A stretch of DNA of 64,000 nt from Malurus cyaneus samueli (GCA_009741485.1 CM019220.1:27655048-27719047), one strand, 5' to 3'; counted from the stretch's first letter, positions 24,710-38,424 are shown. Notes: a model not told the origin generated them from the sequence alone. A program made the numbers and translations.

Positions 24710-27700
24710 GCTTCCTGGAAGAGTGTGAGCTCCGAGTGCACGCAGATGATGTGCTGTAGGAGAGAATCGATATTGTCAGAGACATCTACAGAACATATGT
24801 ACAAAGTCTCTGGCACGACTGCAGTTGGCAGAGAAGCAAAAAAATTGCTGTCCCAGCATTGCTTGAGCTTAACACGAGGAAAGAGTTGAGAAAGCAGGGA
24901 ATTAGAATGAGTGCTGAGCTTTCAGCCCTAAGGAACTGGGGCTTTTGGAATGATCTGTGCTCCATCCTGAAGGATATTCTGGAGATCTCCAAGTAAGAAG
25001 CATTCCAGATTGTTCTGGGATAAATCACTGTTCTGAATTTCCTTCCTCAAGGCTGTCCTGTTGGGACTCAGGAGTTTGAGATGGGTTTGAGTTTGAATTT
25101 CATCCCCATACTGTCCTGTGATTGCTGCAATGGTGTTTGCTGTAGGATGAGAGAATCGTCCTGTCATGGCATCACTGGCACAGATGACACCTGGAACAGT
25201 TTCTCAATTCACAGGTCCATACATTTAATTCCTGTAAATGAAAATGATGGGACCTGGGGTGCCTAAAATGTCCCTCAGTGCCTGTTCTGAGCTTAAGCTC
25301 GTTAAAATGCAGGTAGAATAATGCTGGAGAGTAAACAACATGCAGGCTGTTCATAACAATTTTTGATTTATATGCTGCACTGAGCCAAAACAAAGGTATT
25401 GAGAAAGTTTTCACCCACAGTTACTCCTCCAGCAGTTACTGCAGGCTGACATCCCCTAAGCCAGCAATGAACAGGTAATGGCTCTGTTAGGAGCCAAATT
25501 TTAGTAGGGTTTTGAGGCTGCTTTAAAAGAATGAGATGGGATGGAAAAAGGGAGAAACTTTGAAGAAACTGTTATAATTAGAAGGCAAGGTTGAGCTCTA
25601 GGTTTGTACTTATGCAAATGCAGGTTAAACACCTTTAACTCCTGGCGTGAGTTTGGGGTGTAAGCGCTGTACCAAACACGGTCCCACAGACAGCGGGAAA
25701 TGCCTCAAGTGCCTCCACAGCCCATGAAATTGGGCATCCTTAGGGGATCCCTCCCTGCTCTCATAATTTCACCGCTTCATTTATGTGCTAAATGACTGCT
25801 TTTCCATGCAGCTGGGATAGACACTTGAGGGGCAGCAGATCCACGTGCTTTGCTGTTCTCCAGGCAGCTGAGCCTTCTGCTCCACTCACCAATAACTCTT
25901 CTGGCAATCGTAGCCAGCAGCCACAAGATTATTATTTTTTATAATAGCACCTTCAAGGTTTACTTTTTTTTGATATATCTGAGTTTTTAATTCTACATCT
26001 GCCAGGTATCGCTAGAAACCATTATAACAATATCTGTGGTAAAATAGAAAAAAGGAACTATGGGATTTCTTTTAAAGAATGCTTTCAAAACTGATTTTAC
26101 AGCAGATGCTTTCTGTCTCCCAGCTAGTTGCAAATAAGATGACTATTCTGATGAGATTTGTATAAAGTCAGTGACTTTTATGATGAGGGCAGAAATTTTA
26201 ATTATAGAGAAATGCATACTGCTTTATTCCTGCTTTTGTTAGAAATTCCCATTTTTTTACCCTTACAAATGCCTTTTCTTACAGTCTTTTAATGTATTGC
26301 AAAGTAACTGGAGATAAAACTTTTTTTCCGTAATAGAAATTAATATTAAGAAAAAACATCAGCTAGACAAATCCATAAGGTAACATTGGTAGTTTCAGAT
26401 GTGTCTGACCAACAACTAGGAAAATGTGAAACAGATGAGACAAGAAAGAGACATGAACCAGAGTCACCTTATGTCAGCTTGCATCGGAACAATTAATGTA
26501 AATCCCAGCGTTCTGAAAATTTTAGGCACCCCCTCTTGTTTTGAAGAGTTCTCAGGGCTCCAGCTGAAGCACTCACTAACTGTAGAATTTTGCTGTCAAA
26601 AATAATTCTTGCTGTTTAGCCTGCATTTTCACTGCCAGGAACATTTCTTGATGTTCAGTCTATATATGACCTTTCTTAAATTCCTTGTATATCATTGAAA
26701 AACTTCCAGAAAGAGGCTTACGTAGACATTCTACTCCTTGGTGGAGTTTTTTGTAGTTTATGACTTTCTCTCGTAATTGGTTGGTCCTGTTTCTAGTTAA
26801 CCAACATAATTGGGCTTTTAATCCCTTGAATAATTATTTTGTCTTGGAGAATCACTTTGTGAGATATGTGGCATGTAACTGCACTTCATTTATATATGTT
26901 ATTGTGCATAAATGCGTTTCAAGTAAAAATTCGAGTAGATATTTGAAGTGGTTATGATGTGATAGGAGGCTTTTTGAGATGAGATTCTTCCAGGATCAAC
27001 CTCAGCACAGCAAGCATATTAAAATTTTGTGAGTAGTTTGAACATCCTGAAACATTAACTTGTTTCTGACCAGCAATAAATATGCAATCTTGGTCTCTGG
27101 GTCCTCCAGAGGAATGAATTTATGTTTCTTTTCTGTCTCTTAGAAAACAAAGTCTTCTCCTCGTGACCAGATTCAGTGGAAGATATAACTGGATACCATT
27201 TTTAAATGCTTCTTAATAATGGCTTGTAACTGTTTGGTAAATGTGTTAGTTAATACCTAATAACGTTTCATTCTTCTGAAATATTCTCTGCAAATAGCTC
27301 AGTCCAATTAAAGTGCTTGGTTTATTGATCTGTGTCCTGTTCTTTCTCTTTCATCTTGCTGCAAGTCCTTTCATCCTTCTCTCACTGCTGGGATTCATCA
27401 GTTTTAGTTTACATCTGCATTTGCAAATGACTCTGAAATACAAGCTGCTATTTGGAAGCCGGGAGGTTTCCACCAGCTTCACTGGGTAGGCTCAGAATTT
27501 GTACTCCAAGGATGCTAAGATTCCTTTCTCTCTTCCCACAAAGTGATTACTCACGTAATTAATTAAAAAAGCCTAGTGAATGTTTCCATGAGGCAGTATT
27601 CTGGCACTGTGGAAGGATCTAAATGTAGCAAGTGGTTTTTTTTTTTAAATAAGAGAAATGACTTTATGCTGTGTTTATGATTAAAGACATTGCAGATAAT

Positions 27701-28661
27701 ATGCAGCATTAGTTTGAGACAATCTGCCCCATGGTCTATTAAATTCCATTGCCACTTTTTGGCCTATTTCCTTGACCAGTAGGAAACGACAAAGCAGCAA
27801 TAAGCACATTTTGTAAACATGGATATGTAAACTGATAAAAGACAAGTTGCAAGTTAGTGAAAATACGTGAAAGCATTAGGAATATGCCTACAGCACGTCC
27901 GGGATGCTCGGTGCTCGTATCTCTACATGAGCAAGTGATTGTTGCTCTGGCTGTTTGTATTTGCCTAACCTTCCTTTATCAAATAAAATCCAGAACAAAA
28001 CACAGTTTCTGTCAGAGACAAATATGACTGGAATCCCCAGAAAGACTCTAAAGGTCACTTCACCTGTTTTGAAATATTGCTCCTCAGTATCTACAGCATC
28101 TTGGTGACATTAAACAGTACAACGCTCAGGTTGCTAGAAGGTACCCCAGTGTTATGTATTTAAAGCTTTAGACTAGAAATAAATGAATAAAAAAATAATT
28201 TGATGGTGAAAAACTTCCAACCCTGAGCAGTATTTGTGGGATAAGCATACTGTGGAAAGTGGATTTGATTTGTCAGCAGCAGAACTCCAGAGCAGTGACG
28301 TTCCCAACCCTTTGTGTGCTCCTGTGGTCAGATGGTGCCTCTCACCCAGTCCAGGGACTATTACTAGAGCTGACTTCCACACCTATTTATTTGGAAAAGA
28401 AAAATGGGGATTGCTTTGTGCACAAATGGTCAAATATTTGCATTTTATAATTGTTTACACAGAGATTAGGAAAACTGAATCATAACGAGGTGCCTTTCTT
28501 CCTTTGAAATGGAGGAGAATTTTAATTAGCCTTATTTCTTATTTAGGAAATGTGATAAAATAGGAGGCATGCTGCTGTTATATCTTTTTCTCCTTTTGCA
28601 GTGAGTTTTATATGAGGCTTCTTAACTAATACTGAAATAATTTGTTGGCCATCTGCATGGT

Positions 28662-28730
28662 CAAATTTTAAAAAATTTGCAGCTCTTATCTAGTGGACAA
28701 ATTTTTTAAAATTTGCAATTGTTATCTAGT
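28662..28730. repeat. Diverged tandem pair, 36-bp spacing
   Basis: CAAATTTTAAAAAATTTGC at 28662-28680 is followed by 'tcttatctagt'. A similar block starts at 28698 and ends 'gttatctagt' at 28730. Each A/T core is itself nearly self-complementary. Probably an old local duplication. Confidence 0.65.
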
Positions 28731-30567
28731 TAATTTCTGTGGGGGATAAAAATGATATTTCCATTTAAATCAATTGAAGTTGGGCCTGTAATCACCAGGG
28801 TTCCCTCTGAAAATTTCATTGCCAGAGTTAATTATAAATGGGAAACCCTAAGTGAGAAATGGGGTGAAAAAGTGTGTGTGAGTAACTACAGCCACATATC
28901 AGATATAACTCTGATATTCCATCAGCAAGAGCAACACAGAAACAGTGGAAGAGTAATTTCAGATAGCAAGCAGAGTCCAGGGCAAAAAAGGGAAACTCTG
29001 AGGGGAATTAAAGTCTGAAATGAAAGATGTTTCTGTAAGTGGCTGCTTCCATATGATCACAATAAGATTATGTTTGGTTTCTCAGGAGATATATCTATGA
29101 TTAAATTTCACTCCTGAGCTACCCTGGGTTCAGCACATGATTGAGTCACCTTGAATCCAATGATCATTTAAATGAGAAAAATCGTGTTCAACATAAAAAT
29201 AATCATTTTTACTTCATGTAACTCATTTATAACATGCCCCTCTCTGTTACATGCTGCTACCAGAAACATTTCGAAGTGTTGGAAAATATATAGGAGTTCA
29301 AGTGTAAATGAGATTTTACTACTTTTACTTAACTGTGCAAAAAGTTGAGTACTAATATTCCAAGCATATTTTTTAAGAGGCTTTCTGTATTGCAGGGCAA
29401 ATCTGAGAGAAAAAAATGTTCATTTCAATACACCGTGGTAAAGAAAGAATCTGTTTCTTACATTTATATTGTGTTTTTGTGGCTTGATCAGTCAATAAGT
29501 TGCAATTTTACCTCAGAGTAGTTAAGTATAGCTATGGGGGAAAAATGTCATGCTCCCCATGTTTACAAAATTTGTTAGAAAACACTGAAAAAAAATCTCC
29601 TGTCACATGCTGAAGATCACCAAGGTACAAGCTGAGCTTTGTTGAGCTCAAAATCTGGCCCCTTTCTGAGAAAATTCTGGTTTAAACTGAAAAACCTTCA
29701 TTAAAATGTAAGTGGCAAAGCAGAGCAGCCTCCTGCTGTTCATCTCATACTTGCACAGTGACACACTGGGTTGGTGCTGCAGCAGAGTAAGGACCACACT
29801 TCATAAGATTAAATTCTGTGATTTTATTTTCTTCTTCTTATGTCTCTCTCAACATAATTGAGTTATGGTTTGAGCTTAGACCTCTAGTTTAGCCATAAAA
29901 AACAAACAACCAGAACCAAATGCAACAGGGCTTTGAAATCGTCATTCTTATCAAATTTTTATCACTGGCATGAGGAGCTTGAAACACAATTAACCTGTTA
30001 CCAATATCAGGTTTTATTTATCCTCAAGCTCAAACCATTGATGTTATTGATCTGCTTTAGGGCTAATAGCTCCACCGTGTAATCTAGGAAGTTGTTACAT
30101 TGCTTTTTTTTCCATGGCACTGATGTGTTTCAAACTGTAGATCAGGAGCAGTGCAGTACAAATGGTAATAATTCCTCTGGTGAGATTGTGTGCTGGGGAG
30201 ATAAGGACAATTCGTTGGTGCCTGGGAAGGAAAATTCTCACCACGACACTGTTCTGCTTCCTTCTGGCTGCCTAGGAAATATTCATGTTTCTACACCTTG
30301 TATTAATTTTTTAAAAGGAGGGTTTAAAAGGTTGTCCTAATGGTGTGTTAATATCATTAAATATTTTACTTTATGGCCGTGAGGTTAAGCAGAAGTGAAA
30401 TGAAGAGCATCTTGTAAGGAGTACAGGCAAGGACTTTGTCAAAATTAAGAATTCATTTTATGTTGAAGATTGGGTTTTTATGATGATACTTTTTCTTATC
30501 TGATGCTAATAATGAAATACTTTGTCTTCCATGCTCCATTTAGGTGATAGCTTCAGAGCCACACATG

Positions 30568-30625
30568 CAAACTACAGCATTAAGGTAGGGAAATTACAAA
30601 CTACAGCATTAAGGTAGGGAAATTA
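30568..30625. repeat. Perfect tandem duplication of a 29-bp unit
   Basis: Copies 30568-30596 and 30597-30625 are identical by eye, starting CAAACTACAGCATTAAGG in each. Identity without a single mismatch suggests a very recent event, a replication-slippage variant, or an assembly artefact. Confidence 0.92.
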
Positions 30626-31107
30626 CACAACTTGAGATATTCACTGGAGTCAGATGCAGACAAACCTGAGCCACATTATTGAGCTGTGAGCCGGGAAATC
30701 CGAGCTGGCACTGCCTAAAGTGGGGTCCAAGCAAAGCCTGAGACTTCTGTACCATTTTATATAAATATGAAGAGTTCAGCTCTGTTTCTGGGAGCAACAA
30801 CAGTGATCTTGCCCATCTGTCTGAGGCACTGGAAAAGAGATGCACAATGATTACCAGGAGGCAATGGACCACATCCAACAAAGGTTTTTAGCAGCTGACA
30901 CTCCACTCCTAAAACACAGAGAAGTAACCTTGAAAAGTATTCCTGCATCAAGAACAAAGTTAATATTCACACAAAAGCCACTATAAAACATTGCAGTAAT
31001 GCTTACAGGTGATTCAGTGCCCAAATGTTGGGGGGGAGTTTCTAGATTTTCATCTTATTGGCTGCACGTGGTGTGGTGCAGGCAAGGATTGCATGTTCTG
31101 CTGCACA

Positions 31108-31262
31108 GAGCGAGGGAGGGGAAGGCAAGGGAGGGGTAGGGAAAGCAAGGGAAAGGGAGGGAAGGGTAAGGCAGGGTCAAAAAATGCAAGGCAGGGCAAT
31201 GGAGGGGTCGGCAAGGCAAGAATGAGGCAAGGGAGGGGTGGGTAACAAGCAGGGCAAGGGAA
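31108..31262 (+). repeat. Purine-rich G-tract, G-quadruplex-prone
   Basis: About 155 bases consist almost entirely of A and G with occasional C, in loose GGGAGGGG, GGCAAGGGA and AAAGCAAGGG units. Many runs of three or more G lie 1-7 bases apart, which satisfies the usual G-quadruplex motif on the plus strand several times. The bias leaves long open frames on both strands (31009-31245 plus, 31055-31282 minus), which are composition artefacts. Weaker purine bias continues to about 31.4 kb. Confidence 0.85.
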
Positions 31263-34200
31263 TAGATGGAGTTAGAGTCCATAAAAGGGTAGGAGGTTTA
31301 GAAGGGTTGTCAGGCTGAGAAGCAACATGTGGAGCTGTAAAAGTTGTGGGAGGCCAAAGAGGGGTGTGAGGGAAGGCAGGTTGAGGGCAGAAAATAGTGG
31401 AGGCTAAATTGATGTGGGAGAGTAGAAACTTTGTCCTTATGACAATCTTTCAGCAAAGATTTAAAATAAATTACTGCTTAACTTGTATACAATGACTTAA
31501 TGAGGAAGGTAAGTAAATAACTCAGATACCAAAGTTACCAAATATTAGCTGCCTGTTCTCTCTCAGTTTTCCCATAAAAGGTTAATTATTTTTAATTATT
31601 TTTAATAGAATCATTCAAATACAACAGGAGACAGGAACAGGAGAAAGAACAGGTCAAAGAGCTCTACATCAATTAGATGCTTTCAGCTCAACAGGATCTG
31701 ATTAATTTTTCTCTAGGGCATCTCAGGACTAACTAAAGCAATGTCTCTGCTTAAAATTGGGTAAAATCCCAGAGAACTAGAGAAGGCACAAAATAAGCCT
31801 TATTTCCAATGACAGATGGAATACAGAGAGTTTCAGGAAATATTAAGCAGGCAGCCTAATTACAAAAAAGCAAAGGAGATGCTGTAAGTTTAAATGATCC
31901 ATATGTATATGTGCAGAAACTGAGAATAGGCTGCTGATATGGAGGTCTGTCAACAACAAATCATGTCTCGTCTTTGACTGCTCATAGCATGTTTAAATGA
32001 GGAGCACATGAGGTAAGGGCACAGTAGCAGATGTAATAAAATGTTGGTAAAGGTATGTAGCCCTCCACAGCTTTTGCAAAAACAAGCTATTGGCACATGG
32101 GTTTAGGAAAATGATGTAGAATTTACCCACTTTGTACAAGGGGCAGACACTCTCTCTTCCCCAAATAAAAATAGATATCTGTATTTTCCTGGGATGATGG
32201 AAGGATTTTTTTCTTCAGGGCTTGTTGCTGAACAGAAATCTGTGTCCTGTAGGATAGTGAATCTTGAAGTCAGGGTGTCTGAGTACGTTTTTATTCCATT
32301 TCAAAATTCTACATAACATAAGAGCTTGTACCTCACTGATTATGAGTAACTAAATTTGCGTGTTTACTACACATGACAGGACATCTGCAAAGCCAAGATC
32401 TGGTGTGTCCTGCAGTAGAAATGTTCTGCCTTAAAACTTTAACTTCATTTTGCATTGCTTTTGCTGTGGGTAGAGTCTTCAAGACAAAATAAAATGGGCA
32501 GATTATTGACAAAACTGGCATAATACACTTCCCTTTGGTAGTGTTCTGAGAAGGTTCCAGTCTCCTGGGATTTAGCAGTACTGTTTTTGCAATCTGTGAT
32601 TTTCCTGGTTTTGGTGATGACAGAGGATTAAAGATGGATTAAGTTTCACTTTCAGCATGGTTTTCAAGCACACTGGGGAAAAAGCCCACAAAGTTTGTAT
32701 CTTCAGTTCCAGCTTGGATGCAGTGTTTGCAAAGTCCCTCAGCAGCAAGAATATGATTCTTCTTTATCATTCTGAAATATTTTTTTCCATCTCATCGTTT
32801 ATGGTTTTCATGTTGCTTCTGATTTAACATAGAGGTTTTTTGTTCTTTTCTCAAGAACTCAGTGCCACTGTGGATGTAAAATCATATCCAGAGGCTAGGG
32901 ACCTTAAAACCCATGGGAATGCTTGTTCTGGTGGAAAAAAAAAGAGTCATTTGAGACTTTTTTAACTTTGGGTAATGTTTATTATTATTATTCTATGCTG
33001 TAATTGTACTGATTTTACTTTACTGTGCCATGGAATGTTACATCTTTGGGAATAAGTATTATCTGTGCAGCTGGAAACAAGGTTAGAAACAAGAATTTCA
33101 CTCAACTAAGCCCACCAGATCCACTGTTTCTTTTGGATTAACTTTTTTTTATCATGCTTGGTATTTTTTCCCCCTCCTTAAAGAAGGGGAGCTATATATA
33201 CTCAGGAAGAATAGATTTCTCTAAATAAAAATAACTGAATAAAGTTCCACTATGAAATAAGAATATAATCGTTAAAAGCTATGCCAGGGCCCACACAAAG
33301 TCTCCAGCTCTTTGTCTCTGCTTGTCCTCAGTGACTTAGGACTTGAAGTGAGATAAAAAACATCTGTTTTTTAACATTTCTGTGCTGTTCATTAATAAAA
33401 AGAAGTTTTGGTAATTAGGCTATGATGACAGAAACTAAATATGCATCAGGAAATCCCATTAATCTCTAAAAATGTAAATGATCTTTTTAGTAGTGTTTTC
33501 ATTCACTAATACTAGTATCAAATTAATAATATCACATAGAAACTGCCAAGTTTCTTCTCTCCTGTGTAAGAGAAGTGGGAAATGGTATTATTATAATTTT
33601 TCTTCCATCTTACAGAAGAAAAAGCTGAAACAAACACAAGTAAACCCCAAACCAAGTAAATAACAGCAGTCACAATCCAAATAAAAACCCCAAAACAAGA
33701 AAATTCCCTGATTTTGCATGACACAGTGGGTTCCAAGAAGCATTAAAATCAATGCCTATTGCCCCTGGAATCAGCCCCTTAGAGCATGCAAAGGGCACCA
33801 TCCATAAACTGCTATTTGCATAAATTGGGAATAAAATAATATTTATATTCAACTGTTACTGGCAATCTTAAAAAATCTTGGGCTTACGATGGCTGGCAAC
33901 AGTAAGATTTCAAAAGACTAAGAGAAATCCAGAAGGAATCACATCTTTTAGTGACATTGATACAGTGATGTGAAATATTAGAAATACTGAAATTAGAGGT
34001 CTTGGATGTTTTGGAACAGGTCTTCCTTCATGCCCTAGTGTAGATGTGGGGTAGGAAAGGTTTTTCCAGGCAGATAACTCTGAGAAAACTGCTCTCCCTT
34101 TTCTTGCTCATTGAGTTGGAAGAGGGTGGCTAAAATTAAGAGTTGTCAGAGTAACTTTAATTAAAATGCAACTCTAAACCCTTTCCTAGAGGAACTTGTT

Positions 34201-35189
34201 CTTTTCTCTTGTCTTGAGAAGCAATGCAGACCAGGGGAGATAAGCTGAAGTTCATGTTCCTGAATACATTTTTATGTGCAGTTTACTGGATATCATAAAG
34301 CATCCACACTGCACTAAATGTAATACAACCTTCTAAATTCCTGCTGCTGTCACACAGCCATGGAAAGCCTGAATTTCTGATTTTCTGTGGCCTCTTGATG
34401 CTTTTGGAGCAGCACGAAGTGACCCTATAACAGGTGAAACTGCTGGCTGGGGATCCTGCTCTTGGCATAAAGCTGGCAAAACACCTTCATACTTCACTGT
34501 GGCAGTCCCCAATATTCTGTCATTTTAGGAATGGACAAGGGGAATCAGTCATTGGGATGGAGGAGCCAGGAAGGAGGATTGGAGCACGTGTTGTCAGAGG
34601 TGAGGACGAGATGGCAGATGTGAGACCTAAATTTGTGTTGGTGGGAAGCCAAGGCACAACATGCTCCATCTGCTCCTGACTGCTTGTGACCCAGGCAGCC
34701 TGAACTCTGCATGATTCAGTGGAATTTACCCTCTGGGGCAGGAAACCCCCCTCTCAGGAGAGGGGAATTAAAGGCACAACACTGGCAGAAAGAAGATATT
34801 GTGAATAAAGCAAGAATTGTCAGAGGTTGTTGGTGAGTCACTGACAGACACTGATGTGCCATTAATGAAATAAAAATAGTTTTTCCAATTTTTTAGGCAA
34901 AGATGTATCCTTTGCTTCACCCATGCTCTGGATGAGGAATGAAATGTGCTGCAGGGATGTGGGAGTTTCCCTCGGGGTGAGGAACAAAGGTTGGGGTTGT
35001 GATCCCTCCCAAGGGGAGCAGCAAGCAGCTGAGAGCTGTGGGGATCGTGCTGGGAGGAGATGACCTTCCCTAGACAGCAGTGTGCTCTCCAGAGTTCGTG
35101 CAAACCTGTCACATGTGCACAAATCTCTGCAGGAATGTCTGCTGCAGGGGAAAACTTCTGCTTTCTGCCTGCTTCCAGCAAGAGTCTTC

Positions 35190-35236
35190 TGTGTTTGACA
35201 AAATATTTGTCAAAATTTGTGTTTGACAAAAATATT
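35190..35236. repeat. Short direct repeat with inverted copy between
   Basis: TGTGTTTGACAAAATATT (35190-35207) recurs at 35218-35236 with one extra A. Between them lies TGTCAAA, the complement of TTTGACA, so either copy could pair with it. Small local structure of unknown meaning. Confidence 0.7.
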
Positions 35237-37379
35237 CCTCTAAGTAGCCTGTCTCCTTGAACACTGCTCAGCTTCCTTCCTTTCTTCCAGGCTGCTCTAA
35301 GCTGAACCAAAGCAAGCTCCATTTAAAACCTATCCAGATTGCATTTTTCTTGTTTTTCCTGAAAGCCCAGACACCTACTGTCCATGGGTATCAAGCGAGC
35401 CGAATTAGAGTCTGTTTATGAGAAACAGAAATGTATGCCATATTTTACAAAATGCTGTGCATGTCCTAATATTTTGCATTGTGGGAGCTTGGCTGCAGTA
35501 CCTCACAGAAATGTGCATTTCCTTTCCTTGGAAAACAGACTGCCTAATTGGAATAAAAGGGACGTTTACGCTGAGAATATAAAATGCTTCTGTCTATCCT
35601 ACTATTTAGCTCAATAAGGATAAAAAGAGCAATGAAAGAAAATTAACAGTAAGATTTTTTTCTGTCCCTTGAAGAGGCATGAAAATACCCAAATCATATA
35701 AATTTCAAGATGATGTGATGCTGGTTAATTGATCTGGACAACAAAGCACTGCAGGAGGGTGTCAATAGATTGGTCTTTTTAGGGGTATGTAATCAGTAGT
35801 TGCTTTAAGGAAAGATAAAGTCTCAGGGCTGGTTTTGTCCTGCTCAGAGAAAGACTGAAAATGAAATATTCTTTATTGCTGGAGTATTATAGCGTTTACA
35901 GGACTATAGAGAAAAAAATAATCATCATAAAAGCAAGTAAGAATGATGTGTTTATAAAATGGAAGTGTCTGTAAAAACAGCTGGTAGGTGATGAAAGAAA
36001 GAGGTAAAAGACAGACAAAAGTATTATTGTTTTAGAAAGAGAGCTTGAAGATTGAATTAATTTAATTTCTGCTTATTGCCATGGACACAGCTCCTGATCT
36101 AAACCTGTAAATTTCACCTCTGCCCTGTGTTAAATGCAACGAATTCCTTCAAGTTCTGCTGAATGATAAAGCCCCTGGATGGTAATTAACAGAAAGTCCT
36201 GAAATAAATTCTAATATATTGCAATGGTTCACTACAATTGATTACGTTACTGATAATGTAAATATAATTTCCTCTGCTTTATAACAGGAAACTTAATCAT
36301 TGGAAAACTGGTGCAGCAGAAACGGTGTGCCAGTGCCTTTCAGTCTGCTGCTGTGAGCGTGTGGGTGGTGATGTAGCTGCATCTCAGCAATAACATAAAT
36401 GCTCTTGGGACTGTGATCCCCTCTGCTTCAATTTTGTGGTCTTTTGGCTCTTTCCACTGCTTTCTACAGTGGTATGGCAACTTCCGGGAAAATTCTTGAT
36501 TAAGGTAGAAAATGTGCATAAGGTTCAGAAAATTTTTATACTTTTTAGTATGTCTTTGACCATCTGGAGGTTTTCTTCTCATTTGGAACATCAGTCCTGA
36601 GAGAGCTGTAATCTTTGCCTGGATCCAGCAGGGCACCTTGCTGTCCTAAAGGAGACTGGGTAAGAGGCAGCCATGCAGGTCAGAAGGATTTTCTTTCACA
36701 TCAGAGGAAAGCTTCAGTTTGTTCCTGTTCCCATTACAGAGGCACTTTGCTGTTTTACTGTAATTCAGGGGTCTGGAGTTACTCCTGCCTGGAACTTCAC
36801 ATCCTCTCTGAAAGCCACATCCAGGTGGGATCTGGAAACTCAGGAGACTCTTGGTGAAAGAGTTAAATTCATCCAGCAGTCTCAGAACATGTGAGGGATC
36901 TCACCTTGTGGCTTTCTCATGGTGCCCATGTGCTTTTGGACGGGGACACCTGACTTGTGCTTTTAATTCAATTTGAGGAATCACGACCTGCATTGTTCAA
37001 GACATCTCCTGAACATCCAGAATCTAAACGACTTTGTGATGCAAGTATTTTTCTTTCCTTCTATTGAAACTTTTCGAATGTCATTTCTAAAGCTGGGCTT
37101 TCACTGGGTCAGAGCCATTTTTCAGTCACTCTAGACTTACAGGGATTAGCTCGTAATTGAAGCTGCAGAGCCATAACCAGAGGGTAAACTCATCAACCCC
37201 ATGCATATATATCTTATTCTATACAGTAATTGATACACATTTATCAGATTTTCCTGGTGGTCTGGGGTGAAGGGAACTTCTGACATTCTTTTTTACTCTC
37301 ATATGCAGCAATTTCACACTTATCATTTAAATAAAAAAGTACACTGATCATTTCCTTTTAGTGCAGTCTGTCCTTTCAT

Positions 37380-38130
37380 GCTACCTGACGTTAGCTGTAA
37401 ACTAAGATAGAAAAATTTGAATAAAACAAGCGTGAACATAAGCGAATAATAGGTTATTAAATTTTCAAGAAGACAATAGGTATTTAAATTAAGGAGACAT
37501 CAAAAATCTGCATATAAAAATGTTTAGCGTAAAGACTACAACATCTAACGAGATGAGACAAGCAAGAACTCATCAACAGAGAGAGGCTTTAATTGGAATG
37601 GCACAGAAAGCAAGACAAAGAAAACTGACTTTTCTACCTCAGTTGCTTTTTTTAGGGAATGAAATTTGTCGAGAAACCTGGGAGAAATCTCATTCCGTTG
37701 TTTACTGCCGTGCCATCAAGGTAACAGAACAAAACGTGTTAAAAGAAAAAAAAGGCATTAAAGAAATTCTGTGAAAAGAAATAGCAATCTGGGATGGATG
37801 GAAATGCTCCCTGTGAGTCAAATTAAGCCTTAGAGCAGTACAATGCTCTCTTACGTGTTATCTTCATTAGCGACTATTCTGCATCCTATTTAGCGAGTCT
37901 TTCTGTGAGTGGCAGAACGCATGACGCCTGATTTTCCCCGGTGCCATCTGTCATGGGGAATGTCTAATAATGGTTTAATCTGCTCTGTAAACACTTTTTT
38001 CAGTGGGAGTATTAATCTGCCTCTCTCCTTGATCGCTTCATGCCACCTCTCATGGCAAACCTGGGAGCTTCACATCTCTGGTGCTTCTTCCCCGCTGTCA
38101 GATGGGGTTGATCGTGGCTCCTCGGTGTGG
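37380..38130. other. CpG-retaining block, possibly conserved noncoding DNA
   Basis: By hand count this roughly 750-base stretch keeps about 20 CpG dinucleotides, more than the flanking DNA. It contains no recognisable repeat. It includes homeodomain-like TAAT cores (for example 'tctaataatggttt' near 37963) and one exon-like 65-base segment (37656-37720). Retained CpG and absence of repeats are typical of conserved noncoding elements or exons. Conservation itself cannot be seen from one sequence. Confidence 0.3.
37656..37720 (+). other. Possible 65-bp internal exon
   Basis: A pyrimidine tract ending TTTTTTTAG at 37655 precedes 65 bases that end in AAG followed by GTAACA at 37721, giving plausible acceptor and donor sites. 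One frame is open throughout and continues on both sides (open frame 37520-37774). The encoded 21 residues are varied in composition, with Cys, Trp, Tyr and His, and are not low complexity. I do not recognise them. It could equally be a chance match inside conserved noncoding DNA. Confidence 0.2.
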
Positions 38131-38424
38131 AGGGAAGGTTTGGTGTTTGGAGAGCTACAGGGTGGAGAATAAATGGATAATGGGAATTTATAAATTTGGT
38201 TTCCTTAAGAAGAAGGGAATTCTGAGCTGGGCTTAGAATAGGAAGCTTGCTTCTGTAACAGGCTCACGCTGTTTTCTAGGAACGTGGCATTTGTGAACGA
38301 TGGATTAGTAATGCTGAATGACTGAGCCACGTTCACGATGCCCAGTTTGACCAGAACTGGCTGACCATATCTCTCTGTGCCCTGCAGCCCTCTGTTTGTC
38401 ACTAGGAACAAGCACAAGGCTCCC

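Larger units (their letters stand above)
12542..38424. other. Long repeat-poor stretch, no recognised gene
   Basis: Almost 26 kb with no recognised transposon or gene. It contains a 19-T run (17070-17088), palindromes at 17127-17164 and 20460-20482, an ATTC-type microsatellite (23499-23540), tandem duplications at 24.6, 28.7 and 30.6 kb, a purine-rich G-tract (31108-31262) and a CpG-retaining block (37380-38130). The longest open frames are 184 codons (34768-35322, minus) and 142 codons (16419-16847, minus). Both sit in locally GC-richer DNA and look like no known family. Confidence 0.6.

Noticed and set aside
24418..24816. 132-codon minus-strand frame containing an internal peptide repeat
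   Set aside because: The repeat comes from a 56-bp DNA duplication whose length is not a multiple of three, and the rest resembles no protein.
31009..31282. Gly/Arg/Lys-rich and Pro/Leu/Ser-rich frames on opposite strands
   Set aside because: Composition artefact of the purine tract, which lacks stop codons on both strands.
34768..35322. Longest open frame in the window, 184 codons, minus strand
   Set aside because: No family is recognisable, the region is locally GC-richer, a chance frame of this size is expected about once in this much sequence, and there is no supporting splice or poly(A) context.
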